A DNA stretch of 64,000 nt, from contig NZ_JBPWOA010000057.1 of the NCBI RefSeq assembly GCF_051781005.1, positions 115,649 through 179,648 on the forward strand, given 5' to 3'. Below the pieces are notes generated by a model that was given only the letters and a program-made list of their open reading frames with translations, was not told the origin of the DNA and searched no databases. Below, piece by piece: positions 1 through 9,600 of this stretch. Numbering within the stretch: the first letter of the stretch is position 1; each line of letters opens with the position of its first letter. This DNA is from Anabaena sp051781005 (GTDB lineage Bacteria > Cyanobacteriota > Cyanobacteriia > Cyanobacteriales > Nostocaceae). A program made the position numbers and the translations under genes.

Positions 1-835
1 GAATGGCATTACCAACTAAGTTAGTGAGCAATCGGTAAAGTTCTATTCTATCGCCGCAGACTTTCACAGCAGATGGTTGTGTGTCATTTAATTTGGCGTT
101 GAGAGTTAAGTTTTTCACAACAGCTAAAGGTTGTAGTTCCCTAACTATTTTTTGGCTTAACTCCCACAAATCTACAGCAGAAAACTCCAAATCCTTAGAT
201 CCAGTTTCATACTGATAAACCTCCAGCATATTTTCAACTATTGACAGTAACATTTGATTACTTTCAGTAATTTGTTGCAGATATTCTTGTATTTCTGACA
301 ATTGTTGACCAAAATTTCCTTTTTGTATCATTCCTAGTAGTTGAATTGTTGAGGTCAAAGGAGTTCGTAAATCGTGAGTCAGCTTAATCAGAAAATCTTC
401 TCGACTTTGGTGAGCAAATTGCTCACGTTGATGGATACTGTGTTTTAACCGGAGGAGCGAGCGCACTCGTGCTAACAATTCATTTTGCTCTACAGGCTTA
501 ATCAAAAAATCGTCAGCACCAGCCTGTAAACCTTGAATGAAAGAGGACTCATCACAATTCGTAACGAGTAACACAGGTATGAAAGGTAAATCGGAATTCT
601 GTTTAATCTGTCTAGTGATTTCATAGCCATCAATATTTGGCATTAAGGTATCTAATAGCACTAAATCAGGGGGAGATTTGGCAATCTTAATTAAGGCTTC
701 ACTGCCACTATCTGTGAATGTTACCCTGTATCCTTCTTGCTGGAGAGTAGATTTTAACAAGCAAAAATTTTTGGCTGAGTCATCTATCAAAAGGATACTT
801 TCTGTTGAAGTTTGATTCAAAGAGAAAGGTGTCAT
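1..835 (-). CDS. Hybrid histidine kinase, N-terminal receiver + HisKA (partial, cut by left edge)
   Basis: I translated this minus-strand frame from an ATG at 835; it stays open to the window edge (278 codons). Residues 12-125 form a CheY-like receiver: acidic pair D18-D19, phospho-acceptor D62 in LLDTLMP, and a lysine in LIKP near residue 113. A linker leads into a HisKA dimerisation helix with the H-box THDLRTPL near residue 150. The frame ends at the start of the ATPase N-box (LTNLVGNAI), so most of the HATPase domain lies outside. There is no membrane segment, so it should be a cytosolic sensor that takes or gives phosphate through its own receiver. It is divergent from the response regulator at 1336, its likely partner. 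The family assignment is sure; signal and partner are inference. Confidence 0.9.
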   Translation of the reverse strand, partial: MTPFSLNQTSTESILLIDDSAKNFCLLKSTLQQEGYRVTFTDSGSEALIKIAKSPPDLVLLDTLMPNIDGYEITRQIKQNSDLPFIPVLLVTNCDESSFIQGLQAGADDFLIKPVEQNELLARVRSLLRLKHSIHQREQFAHQSREDFLIKLTHDLRTPLTSTIQLLGMIQKGNFGQQLSEIQEYLQQITESNQMLLSIVENMLEVYQYETGSKDLEFSAVDLWELSQKIVRELQPLAVVKNLTLNAKLNDTQPSAVKVCGDRIELYRLLTNLVGNAI

Positions 836-958
836 ACAGATCAAGTAGATTTTGGGAAAACTCAAGTTTGCTCTTTAAGTTTTTATACTTATATGAGTCT
901 TTAGATAGATTTTTTTCAGAAGTTAAAGGTTTTTAATCAATACATAGATAGATGTTAA

Positions 959-1208
959 CAATACCTTAGCCAAATTACGAGGGTGAGATGATAATGCTTT
1001 AACTATAAACTCCCGTTTCTCGTTAGGCTTGGCAAAAACAATCAGTCCTAAAAATTCCTTGAAGGTTTCCCACAAGGGTTTTTAATGTATTGATTGTAGG
1101 ATAAGGGTTTTAGATTCTAAATAACCTTTTCCTCGAAACGCTTATGTATGCTTATTTTTGCCGTTTTTGCCAAAAATTATCAAGGCTCTTATTTTGGCTA
1201 AGGTATTG
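959..1208. repeat. Fold-back / MITE-like element between the divergent two-component genes
   Basis: Ends are a perfect 16-bp inverted repeat, CAATACCTTAGCCAAA at 959-974 and its complement at 1193-1208. A second nested pair, TTGGCAAAAAC near 1028 and its complement near 1162, makes the 250-bp segment able to fold on itself. It has no ORF of note and fills much of the 500-bp gap 836-1335, so it sits in the shared promoter region. I found no clear target duplication. Confidence 0.5.
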
Positions 1209-1335
1209 ATGACAACTAAGAAAAATTGACGTGTTGTTTACGAACCAAGAATCGCCTGCTTGGAAGTGTCAAACAGATACATCAATTATTTTCGACATTG
1301 GTGAGAGTACATTGAACCAGTCGCTGAGGTAAGTC

Positions 1336-2082
1336 ATGAAAAACATAAGAGTGGCAATTATTGAAGACCACAGTTTGACCAGGGTGGGCATACGCAGTTG
1401 TTTGAATGAGCAAAAGAATATTCAAGTTATAGGAGATGCAGAGACAGGTACTGCTGGTCTAGAATTGCTTCAAGATACCAAGCCAGATATTGCCATTGTG
1501 GATATTGGCTTACCAGATATGGATGGCATAACAGTGGTGCATCGGTTTCGACAATCTATGCCACCAGGAGCAGCAGCACAAACGAAAATTATGATGCTCA
1601 CTTCTTTTGCTCAAGAACAGAAGGTTTTGGCAGCTTTTGCGGCTGGAGCAGACTCTTACTGTGTTAAGACTATTAAGTTTGAGTTGCTGTTAGAAGCTCT
1701 ATACATGACTTATAAAGGCTATTCTTGGATAGATGCAGCGATCGCTCGTATTATTCTCAAGCATACTCGTCAATTGGCATCGGCAGTGACGGCAGTGAAA
1801 TCAAAAGCTGCTCAAACAGTGACCATCTCTGCGATTGACCCAGAGCAAGCGAGTCTTCTCAAAGCAGATCCACTGACAAACAAGGAACTGCAAGTCTTGG
1901 AGTTGATTGTTCAAGGTTATACAAATCGAGAGATTGCCAAAAGACTCTATCTCAGCATCGGCAGTGTAAAGATATATGTGCGTGGTGTTTTGAACAAACT
2001 TTGTGCCAATGCTGCTTTTGAGGGACGTAACCATCGCACCCAAGCAGCTGTCATAGCCTTGCGGGCTGGTTTGTTCAATTGA
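1336..2082 (+). CDS. NarL/FixJ-type response regulator (receiver + LuxR HTH)
   Basis: A 248-residue regulator. Residues 1-125 are a receiver with E10-D11, phospho-acceptor D56 in the IVDIGLPDMDG loop, and a lysine in CVKT near 112. Residues 185-245 are a LuxR-type helix-turn-helix (LTNKELQVLELIVQGYTNREIA, then the recognition helix around SIGSVKIYV). A basic, alanine-rich linker joins them. Phosphorylation should alter DNA binding at target promoters. It faces away from the hybrid kinase at 835 across about 500 bp, and such divergence often marks a cognate pair, though that is inferred here. The start ATG is the first Met of the receiver fold. No target gene can be named. Confidence 0.93.
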   Translation: MKNIRVAIIEDHSLTRVGIRSCLNEQKNIQVIGDAETGTAGLELLQDTKPDIAIVDIGLPDMDGITVVHRFRQSMPPGAAAQTKIMMLTSFAQEQKVLAAFAAGADSYCVKTIKFELLLEALYMTYKGYSWIDAAIARIILKHTRQLASAVTAVKSKAAQTVTISAIDPEQASLLKADPLTNKELQVLELIVQGYTNREIAKRLYLSIGSVKIYVRGVLNKLCANAAFEGRNHRTQAAVIALRAGLFN

Positions 2083-2216
2083 AATCACCTAGATGGGAAG
2101 CAAATTAACGATGTCAGGGATAAGTTTTCCAGGGTAAGGGCATCTCTCCAGAAAAAAGCGGTGCAGCGTGTTCCCCCATAAGCGACTGCACCAATCTAAC
2201 ATCACCTAAGTAACTG

Positions 2217-2301
2217 GACAGAATTAATTACATATTAGTTATTTATCAATCCTTTGTCGGTCAAGGATTTCAGACCAGATTTTTGTGTAATTAATTGTGT
2301 C
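2217..2301. repeat. Short inverted-repeat element in the gap 2083-2388
   Basis: GACAGAATTAATTACA at 2217-2232 recurs inverted at 2286-2301 with one mismatch. Inside it lies a smaller stem (AATCCTT 2248-2254 / AAGGATT 2263-2269). Just before it, GGTGCAG 2160-2166 pairs with CTGCACC 2186-2192. These stems occupy most of the intergenic stretch after the regulator; they may end transcription from both sides or be a decayed mini-element. No gene is seen. Confidence 0.4.
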
Positions 2302-2388
2302 TGATTACTTATCACCTAACCTTTCGGGTTGATACCCCAACCATAAACCCATTTTTTTCAGGAAGTCCTGAACTAGTTGCGTTAATTG

Positions 2389-2967
2389 CTAAGGTAATAG
2401 TGAATTTTTCAAGTCTTGAATCGCTGTTGCTGTCAAAGCATAAACAACCCGACGCTTACGTTCAACATGAGTACCATCCACAGGAATTCCTTTTTTCCAA
2501 GCTGCAATAATTGCTTTCTTATCTGCTGAGTAAACAGTCTTTTCTCTGCGGTATTTTGTTGGCAATTTTTCTGCATCTATAAGTACATCACAACTCGGTG
2601 GATTTTCTTTAATTGTGATCCGCAGTGAATTACCAATTATTTGCTCAGGGATAATTCCTGTGGCATTATGTTCTAGAATGGTTTCATCTAATTTCTGTCG
2701 CCACCGTTCTAGTCTTAATAATGCTGATTGATGCACGGCTTTGAGATGTTCTAGTCGTTGCTTAATAGCTGCTATTTCTGCATCTAGTTGCAATGCCAAT
2801 TCGGCTTGAATATCAACAGCTTCAGATTGTAATTCTTGAGTTTCCCAAATAGCGGTGATGATAGCAGCTTCCTCTTCAGGAATCTGACAATTGCTTAACT
2901 GTTCCCAGAGATGAGCAGCAGTTTGGGATAATCCTGCTAAAGATTGTTGAGCCAGTGATACAACCAT
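2389..2967 (-). CDS. Siphovirus Gp157-like protein
   Basis: About 192 residues. An alanine/glutamine-rich N-terminal half with long coiled-coil helices (roughly residues 20-110) is followed by the family's C-terminal block: NSLRITIKENPPSCDVLIDAE, a KYRREKTVYSADKKAIIAAWKKG stretch and a GTHVERKRRVVY end. That order is characteristic of Siphovirus Gp157 (streptococcal phage origin), whose members have been linked to phage resistance but whose biochemistry is not settled. I take the ATG at 2967, two bases after the preceding stop, rather than the upstream TTG at 2985; both genes would then be one coupled operon. It may be a phage relic or a plasmid conflict gene. Confidence 0.75.
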   Translation of the reverse strand: MVVSLAQQSLAGLSQTAAHLWEQLSNCQIPEEEAAIITAIWETQELQSEAVDIQAELALQLDAEIAAIKQRLEHLKAVHQSALLRLERWRQKLDETILEHNATGIIPEQIIGNSLRITIKENPPSCDVLIDAEKLPTKYRREKTVYSADKKAIIAAWKKGIPVDGTHVERKRRVVYALTATAIQDLKNSLLP

Positions 2968-2969
2968 GA

Positions 2970-3170
2970 CTACCACTCTCCACAACTTTGATAGTATTCA
3001 TGTTCAGCTTCAATTTGTTTGAGAATAGTTATCGTACCTGCATCTAAATCAGTATCAACGAATAAATTTGCAGTGAGTGTTTGTGTTTGATTATTTTGAG
3101 CAGTCACAGCAGGAAAATTAGGTTTCAGTGTGGTTACACTTTCTGCTAGAATTACTGTTAGTTGTTGCAT
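2970..3170 (-). CDS. Hypothetical protein, 66 aa, first gene of the Gp157 operon
   Basis: A small protein I do not recognise. The N-terminus is hydrophobic/threonine-rich, the C-terminus acidic and aromatic (EAEHEYYQSCGEW). There is no signal peptide or membrane helix. Its TAG stop is two bases from the ATG of the Gp157-like gene, which argues that it is real and translationally coupled. Partner genes of Gp157 are often small and poorly conserved. Confidence 0.55.
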   Translation of the reverse strand: MQQLTVILAESVTTLKPNFPAVTAQNNQTQTLTANLFVDTDLDAGTITILKQIEAEHEYYQSCGEW

Positions 3171-3272
3171 TGTTTGGGTTGCATAACGCCATCAATTTGA
3201 GCGCGGTAGCGCATCTATTAGCGAATCTTTTAACGCCCACTTAGTAAGTAAAATTGAATAAAAAGTGTGGTT

Positions 3273-3893
3273 ATGTCTACTGATTATTATCCAATTATTC
3301 TTTATCCACCTTTAGGAAGGCGGTTTGCTAACGGTGATCAAGAACAGAAGTATCTCAAAGCTTCGTTTCAAGGATGTGTTGTATTACCAGATGAAAATAG
3401 TACAGCCAAGCAGGGAGTGAGTGAAAAGGAGTTTTTTCGGCATTTACTGGCGGCTTTTGCTGGAAATCTGATTTGTCAGGCGGTTGAGTTTGAAATTCTA
3501 GGTTATCCTCTCCGTTACTCAACTGATTTTATTTTTTATCATCACTCATCTGGGTTAGCTTTGGATATAGAAATTGATGAACCTTATATTGGAAATACAG
3601 GTAAACCTCATCATTGTATTGATGTTAATGATGATAAGATTCGTAACCGTTTTTTCTTGAAACGGAATTGGGGTGTAGTTAGGTTTGCAGAAATTCAAGT
3701 TGTGCGTCATCCTTGGAATTGTTGTAAAGTTATTGCTCAAACAATTGTTAAGTTGACAGGAGATGATAGTGTGTTTATACTGCTGCAAAGATTGGCTGAT
3801 GTACCTTTACAAAAATGTTGGACAAGGCGTGAGGCTAGGCTGATGGCTAAAAACAATTATCGTCAATCTTATCTGCCAAAAATAGTAAAGTAA
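3273..3893 (+). CDS. Hypothetical protein with restriction-endonuclease-like features
   Basis: About 206 residues from ATG 3273 (a GTG at 3267 is in frame). The central part has the spacing of a PD-(D/E)XK-type core: an early helix containing E, YSTDFIFYHHSSGLALDIEIDEPY, then DDKIRNRFFLKRNWGVVRFAEIQVVRHP. The last stretch resembles the strand/helix end of DUF559/Vsr-like nucleases, where a small endonuclease protein ends with W-x-V-x-R-F. The expected lysine is missing in the DIEIDE strand, so activity is uncertain. It stands alone on the plus strand, divergent from the Gp157 operon. The nuclease call is an inference from fold-like motifs only. Confidence 0.5.
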   Translation: MSTDYYPIILYPPLGRRFANGDQEQKYLKASFQGCVVLPDENSTAKQGVSEKEFFRHLLAAFAGNLICQAVEFEILGYPLRYSTDFIFYHHSSGLALDIEIDEPYIGNTGKPHHCIDVNDDKIRNRFFLKRNWGVVRFAEIQVVRHPWNCCKVIAQTIVKLTGDDSVFILLQRLADVPLQKCWTRREARLMAKNNYRQSYLPKIVK

Positions 3894-3989
3894 AGCTAGA
3901 TATAACAAAAGTAAAATTGTAATTTTTTATGAAAACACATTTAAATGGATAAAATTTTTATTCTTGCTGACATGAATCATCAATAGGTA

Positions 3990-4117
3990 ATACCAAATTA
4001 ATATGAAGCTGCATAGAATAAAAATATCAATAATAATTGACCGCAGATGAACACAGATAAAGATGAAACTATTCAATGAATTTCAGGATTCTGTGCAGCC
4101 TCACATAAAATTGGTAT
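3990..4117. repeat. MITE-like element with 30-bp imperfect terminal inverted repeats
   Basis: The 30 bases 3990-4019 (beginning ATACCAAATTAATATGAAGC) are mirrored at 4088-4117 (ending ATAAAATTGGTAT) with about five mismatches. Only 68 bp lie between, with no coding potential. It sits in the 430-bp gap 3894-4323. Ends of the form TACCAATT are widespread in cyanobacterial genomes. I could not define a target duplication beyond TA. Confidence 0.6.
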
Positions 4118-4323
4118 AAGTATGTTCGTGTGATAAAATCCAAATATATTGGGTTTTGTAAAATTGCTAAAACTCAACAACAATAACGGATTGAATCAAC
4201 TTTACATACCGAATTATGATTTGAATTTTTCCAGCCAACCTGCTGCTAACCAAAGTTGAAGAGAATTTAGAATAAATCCATTATCTATGATTTTTGCAAA
4301 AGCCCAGTAATCAATAATTATTT

Positions 4324-5862
4324 ATGAGTAACACAGAAGTAGTCGTAATTGGTAGCGGTATTGGCGGATTGAGTTGCGCTGCACTCTTGGCACGCTATGG
4401 AATTGATGTCACAGTAGTAGAAAGCCACTCCATTGCCGGTGGTGCGGCTCATGCTTTTGAACGCAACGGTTACAAATTTGAGTCTGGACCCTCTTTATAT
4501 TCTGGTTTATCTTATACCCCTTCCCCTAATCCCTTACGCCAAGTTTTAGATGCTATTGGCGAAGATTTACCCTGCGTCAATTACAATACCTGGGGTTGTT
4601 ATTTACCAGAAGGCTACTTTGATGCTCAAGTTGGTGCTGACCAGTTTTGTGAAATATTGCAAAAATTGCGGGGAGATAAAGCTGTAGCACAATGGCGCAA
4701 ACTCCAGGAAATTATGACACCTTTGGGTAAGAGTGCGATCGCTCTCCCACCCTCTGCCTTACGCTATGATTTAGGTGCGGTGTTAACTATGGGTAAATTT
4801 GCCCCAGCTTTACTGCAACAGGCGACTAACGTGATTAAATTAACAGGGTCTTTTTCTAATATTATTGATGGTGTAATCACAGACCCTTTTATTCGCAACT
4901 GGTTAGATTTACTTTGCTTCCTGTTATCTGGATTACCCGCAGATGGGACAATTGCCGCAGAAGTGGCTTTCATGTTTGCAGATTGGTATCGTCCTGGTGT
5001 GCAGTTAGATTATCCGATTGGGGGAAGTGGTGCATTGGTTGATGCACTGGTACGGGGGTTGACTAAACATGGTGGTAAGTTAGTTTTAAATGCTCATGTG
5101 GAGCAAGTTTTAGTAGAAAACAACCGTGCTGTCGGGGTACGTCTGCGGAGTGGTAAAGAAATCCGAGCTAGTAAAGCTGTTGTTTCTAATGCTTCTGTGT
5201 GGGATACTCTCAAACTCATTCCTGAAGGTGCTGTCCCTAAACGGTATGTAGAAAAGCGACAAGCAACACCTGAATGTGATAGTTTTATGCACCTACATTT
5301 AGGTATTGATGCAGCAGAATTACCTGAGAATCTAGGTATTCACTACATTGTAGTTAACGATTGGGATAAAGGCGTAACTGCACCGCAAAATGTGGTAGTT
5401 GTATCTATTCCTTCAGTTCTTGATTCGTCTTTAGCACCAGTGGATAAGCACGTGATTCACGTTTATACTCCTGGTAATGAACCTTATGCTATTTGGCAAG
5501 GAAAGGAACGCAATAGCGAAGAATATGCGTTGTTAAAACAAGAACGTGCGGAAGTGATGTGGCAAGCTTTGGAAAGAATTATTCCTGATATTCGTTCTCG
5601 TTGCGAAGTTAGTTTGGTGGGTACTCCCCTTACTCATGGGCGATTTTTGCGTCGTCATCATGGTAGTTATGGACCAGCTATAGCGGCAGGGAAGGGTTTA
5701 TTTCCTGGTGGGAATACTCCTTTATCGGGGTTGTTGTGTTGTGGAGATTCGACTTTTCCGGGGATTGGGTTGCCGGCTGTGGCTGCTAGTGGGATGATAG
5801 TTGCTAATGCGATCGCTCCGGTACAGAAACATTTACAATATATTTCAGAGACATTTGGTTAA
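4324..5862 (+). CDS. FAD-dependent oxidoreductase, carotenoid isomerase/phytoene desaturase-like
   Basis: 512 residues. The N-terminus is a dinucleotide-binding Rossmann motif, VVVIGSGIGGLSCAALLARYG, followed by ESHSIAGGAAHAFERNGYKFESGPSL, the signature of the CrtI/CrtISO/amine-oxidase-like FAD family. A second FAD-contacting region is at the C-terminus (LLCCGDSTFPGIGLPAVAASG), so the protein is full length. The family covers carotenoid desaturases and isomerases acting on membrane-dissolved polyenes, but the motif after the FAD site (YSGLSYTPSPNPLRQVLDAIGEDL) differs from cyanobacterial CrtH, so I give no symbol. The substrate is unknown. It stands alone with about 430 bp upstream and has HIP1 sites and codon use typical of the host. 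Confidence 0.85.
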   Translation: MSNTEVVVIGSGIGGLSCAALLARYGIDVTVVESHSIAGGAAHAFERNGYKFESGPSLYSGLSYTPSPNPLRQVLDAIGEDLPCVNYNTWGCYLPEGYFDAQVGADQFCEILQKLRGDKAVAQWRKLQEIMTPLGKSAIALPPSALRYDLGAVLTMGKFAPALLQQATNVIKLTGSFSNIIDGVITDPFIRNWLDLLCFLLSGLPADGTIAAEVAFMFADWYRPGVQLDYPIGGSGALVDALVRGLTKHGGKLVLNAHVEQVLVENNRAVGVRLRSGKEIRASKAVVSNASVWDTLKLIPEGAVPKRYVEKRQATPECDSFMHLHLGIDAAELPENLGIHYIVVNDWDKGVTAPQNVVVVSIPSVLDSSLAPVDKHVIHVYTPGNEPYAIWQGKERNSEEYALLKQERAEVMWQALERIIPDIRSRCEVSLVGTPLTHGRFLRRHHGSYGPAIAAGKGLFPGGNTPLSGLLCCGDSTFPGIGLPAVAASGMIVANAIAPVQKHLQYISETFG

Positions 5863-5923
5863 AATGTCTTTACGCATGATTTGTATATCAGAAAATATAA
5901 ATCTCCAATATCTGGGAGTATAA

Positions 5924-6256
5924 TTAAGTTAATACCAAAATACTTTCCGTGTCACTACTATCAAATTGGGTAATTGTGGCCAAATTATCTCTCAAAATCT
6001 GCACAATCTTTGATGTGGGACTATTACCAATACGCAGATAAATAAATTTTGGTGGATGACCATAAAGTAAACTACGTTGATGAAAGTCAGAATCTTTGGA
6101 AATAATCACAAAACTATTCATTTTGGCGAATTCCCAGATAATGGCATCATCAGTATTTATAAGTCCTAAAGTTTTAACGTGTTGAGAATCAGGATACAAA
6201 TCAAGAATTTTATCAACAATCCGATCTGACAAATTTTCATCTAATAGCAGTTTCAT
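5924..6256 (-). CDS. DUF5615 PIN-like toxin
   Basis: 110 residues starting MKLLLDENLSDRIV, the signature of DUF5615 (Mut7-C-like PIN fold): an N-terminal DEN acid cluster, a mid-protein DDAIIWEFAK block, then VIISKDSDFHQRS, which supplies the SKDSDF acids, and an IYLRIGN strand. These acids would coordinate metal in a ribonuclease site. Its ATG overlaps the stop of the upstream DUF433 gene by four bases (ATGA), the usual antitoxin-first arrangement. Nuclease activity is inferred from the fold; the pair is a common plasmid and chromosomal addiction module in cyanobacteria. Confidence 0.88.
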   Translation of the reverse strand: MKLLLDENLSDRIVDKILDLYPDSQHVKTLGLINTDDAIIWEFAKMNSFVIISKDSDFHQRSLLYGHPPKFIYLRIGNSPTSKIVQILRDNLATITQFDSSDTESILVLT

Positions 6257-6477
6257 AGAGATGCAACAAATAACTTTTTCTCTCGGTCAGCAGCAAAAGA
6301 AAGACAAGCTTTAATATCTTCAGATGTCAGTTCTGAAAAATCTTCCAGAATTTCAGCTTCTGTCATTCCACCTGCTAAATATTCTAAAATGTCGTACACA
6401 GTAATACGCATTCCTCGAATACAAGGTTTTCCACTGCGTTTTCCAGGTTCAATTGTAATAATGTCTTGGTAACTCAT
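6253..6477 (-). CDS. DUF433 antitoxin
   Basis: 74 residues. GKRSGKPCIRGMRITVYDILEYLAGGMTEAEILEDF is the classic DUF433 block: a short beta element followed by a helix-turn-helix, then a second helical part (LTSEDIKACLSFAADRE). It is expected to bind and neutralise the DUF5615 protein encoded next, and probably to repress its own promoter through the HTH. A GGAGA-like Shine-Dalgarno lies just before the ATG on the minus strand. It is first in the two-gene operon, with about 190 bp of upstream control region that also contains a HIP1 octamer near 6550. Confidence 0.9.
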   Translation of the reverse strand: MSYQDIITIEPGKRSGKPCIRGMRITVYDILEYLAGGMTEAEILEDFSELTSEDIKACLSFAADREKKLFVASL

Positions 6478-6665
6478 GATCTCTCCTGTTGTTTAATCTT
6501 TGGTCTATATAATTTTAGGGTAAATCATGGCAAATTAGTCTTAAGGTAGCGATCGCTTATTGAGAGAGAAAGGAAAAGGTGAGCGATGATCGCTTTGTTA
6601 ACACCCTTTGGGTGACACTCACAGCATTTTTTCACTCAAGCGTATCTGCAAAAATAGCAACCACA

Positions 6666-9600
6666 CTATGAATTTTTCCTTTCTCGCTTACGTTCACTGG
6701 CTATTTCTCTTTCTAGGAAATAATACATATCTTTTGCCCAAACGGACATTTCAGGTACTGGATGTTTAAACCATGTTTCCAAAGGTGTTAAATAAATTTC
6801 AATGTATGGAATTATAGACCCTGACCATATATTAGGAAAGAGACGAGGTTCTAAAGCCTCGCGAAATTCTTTAAAAGCCCCAAATTCATGAGTCAATTTT
6901 TCCAAAGCTGGATGCCATCTATGATTACCTTGATCGTCTATTTCAAGAATAGGATAGAAAATACATAGTAAGGATGCACGAATTTCTGGATTAACTTTAG
7001 CCCATTCTCTAAATATAGAATCAGAAATACCGAATAGTATGCCTTCTTGATAATTAAATCCTACATTACGAGAATTTACATCAAAAGCGTCTTGTTGTGG
7101 CTTAATAATAGCTTTTAAACGATAAATCTCTGATGAAGTTGCGATTTCAAAGAAATGTGATAAATTCTCCCACAGTAAACTCTGCTTCTCCTTCACTAAT
7201 AATTCAATGATATTTTGACAATAGTTTTCTAGCGCAGAGAAAATTTGATACTCTTCAACTTGGCATAACCTTATTACTTGCTTGCTAAGTCCAATGGCGA
7301 ATTCGTCATCTATACCATAATGTTTTTGCACCAATAAAACAAGCTGTTCAAATAAATATCCATCTGTAGTAGCTGATCTTATTTTTTCAAAAAGTTCCTT
7401 TGAAGTAATAATTTCTTTAATCCGTTTAGTGAGTTGCTTGTCAAGAATATCTCTATTATGTTGGTACATGGAAATAATTTCGAGAGATGTCCACATACCT
7501 TCTGACCCATGATTACAAGCTAATTCATCAATTAAAGGAAAAATATCTTCAGCACTGAGATTGTCCAATCCCTTGCCATATGAAACATAGACACATTCTG
7601 TTGCAGGAATAAGTCTCTCTTTTAAACTCTGAACAATTTCATTAAGTCTCTCAACAGAAATATTAACCGCCGTGTATATATTTACCATCTGATTTTTGAG
7701 AACATCGGACTGATGAACAATTTGAATACACTGATTTGCTGCTTCAGCGTCCTTTTGATCAATACCAGAAAGTAATCCACGAATAAATTGTATTCCCTTT
7801 CCATTAGTAGATACCTCAAATTGGCTTACTGCAAATTGAAAAGCCTGTACAGGTTCTTCCAATCTCATTGTTAACTCATGAGTGAATGGGAAAACATTGT
7901 TCAGTTCTTCTCTTACCATTATTTGAATAGTACGATATGTAAGTTCTTTGTCTGCTGCAATTTCAGCAGCAATTTCTTTAGCTTTTCTAGACGAGTATTC
8001 AAAATGCTGGGTGGAGATATTATCTCTGTTATAGGTTAAATCAGGGTCATAAATATCGGCTGTCCAAAATTTGGTATAGAGAAGTGCTTGCTGAATTGGA
8101 GCAGATGGAATGAGCTTATCATAAAGTTTCCTAACTCGTTCAGAAAATTCTGTCTGTGCCTTCATTCTATCAAAGTATAGCCAATGACTTACTCCCTTAA
8201 TAGCCTCAAACCAAATTTCTTTTTCTCTAGTAATTTTGTATAAAATTTTCTCTATATCATTAAAGAGATTTTCACAAATAAGTGAGCGAATGGCTTTGGC
8301 AATAAGATTCTCACACTGACTAGAGAATTTTGGATATTGAGAGCGTATATAATCTAACTTTTGAAGACCATTTCTGTGAAAATCAAAAATTTCATCCCAA
8401 AGCTTTGGTGTCCATTCTTTAGGGGGAGGTTGACTTCCAATGTAATTATAAATACCAGATCCAAGAAAATGATTGTGTTTGAGAGTATTTTCTAGAGCAT
8501 CAATACAAACTGATATTATTTTTTCGTCACCTGATAATAGTCCTTGATCTATGATTTCAAACCTTTCATCAGGTTCAGCTTCAGTTTCACTGAGATATAA
8601 TTGGAAAAGTTGTTTAAATCGATTACCTGCGTCGTTTGAATAAGTATTATGTTCAATCACAGCTAACCGCATGAGTAGTGGTGCTGCTATGTAAAAATAT
8701 CTTTTTCGGAAAACAAGTATTTCTAAAATTTGGACAAAATCATGCTTTCTCGTTATGGCTTCCTTCAAATCATCTATAGATAAATCTTTATATAGATAAT
8801 GAATAACATTAGCTACACCATCAGGATCGATGTGTACTATGGCATTCAGGCACTGTGAACCAAGCTCAGTTTTCAAATTTTCCCGTGAACCACACCACCC
8901 ATCGCTTGCCAAAAGCCTTTTAGCAACTGTAGCGGCTATTTTTGAACCATCAAAATAACACCATTGACTTAAGAAAGACGCACGTAATGTTGGAGATGCA
9001 ATTTCTATAAATTTAAGGATTGTGTTTACACGCAGTAAATCTAACCTTCTTGTTCCAAGGAAAACTGCTATGGGAAGAGGTTTAGCTATGAAATAACAAC
9101 CAAAATGATCTACAAGATGTTGTTTTGCTGCATAAGCTAAATGTTCATACATCTCATCGCCAGTTTGTCTAGCTAACTTTTCAGCAACAAAATCAATCTC
9201 ATCACTGATATTTTCATCCGCACCTAATTGTTTGAATAAAGCAAGACACTCAATTGCTCTAACTTGTTCGGCTCGGTTTATGCCACAACTTGTAAGAATG
9301 CGCTCTACAACATCTTCTACAGATTTCAGAATTGGTAGTCCCTCTGAATAGTTATCTGTAGCTAATACTGCAATGCGTGGATATCCTCCACTTATATTTT
9401 TAATAAAGTTAATATCTGAGTAATCAGCTTTTGGATATCGCTGCTGAATAATGCCTTCAATAAGAGTTTCATCAGCAGGAGTAACAGAAAGATTGAAGCA
9501 GTTATTTTTTTCAATAGGTTGGTTATCATTACCAATTGTTATTATTTTAAGGTTACTACCTTCAGTTGTTATAATTTCACCAAGCTTAACAGCAATATCA

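Noticed and set aside
2295..2510. 71-codon plus-strand frame
   Set aside because: Overlaps the end of the well-supported Gp157-like gene on the other strand and has no ribosome site.
4324..5862. Assignment as CrtH (prolycopene isomerase)
   Set aside because: FAD motifs fit the superfamily, but the segments after the first FAD site differ from CrtH and no carotenoid gene is nearby.
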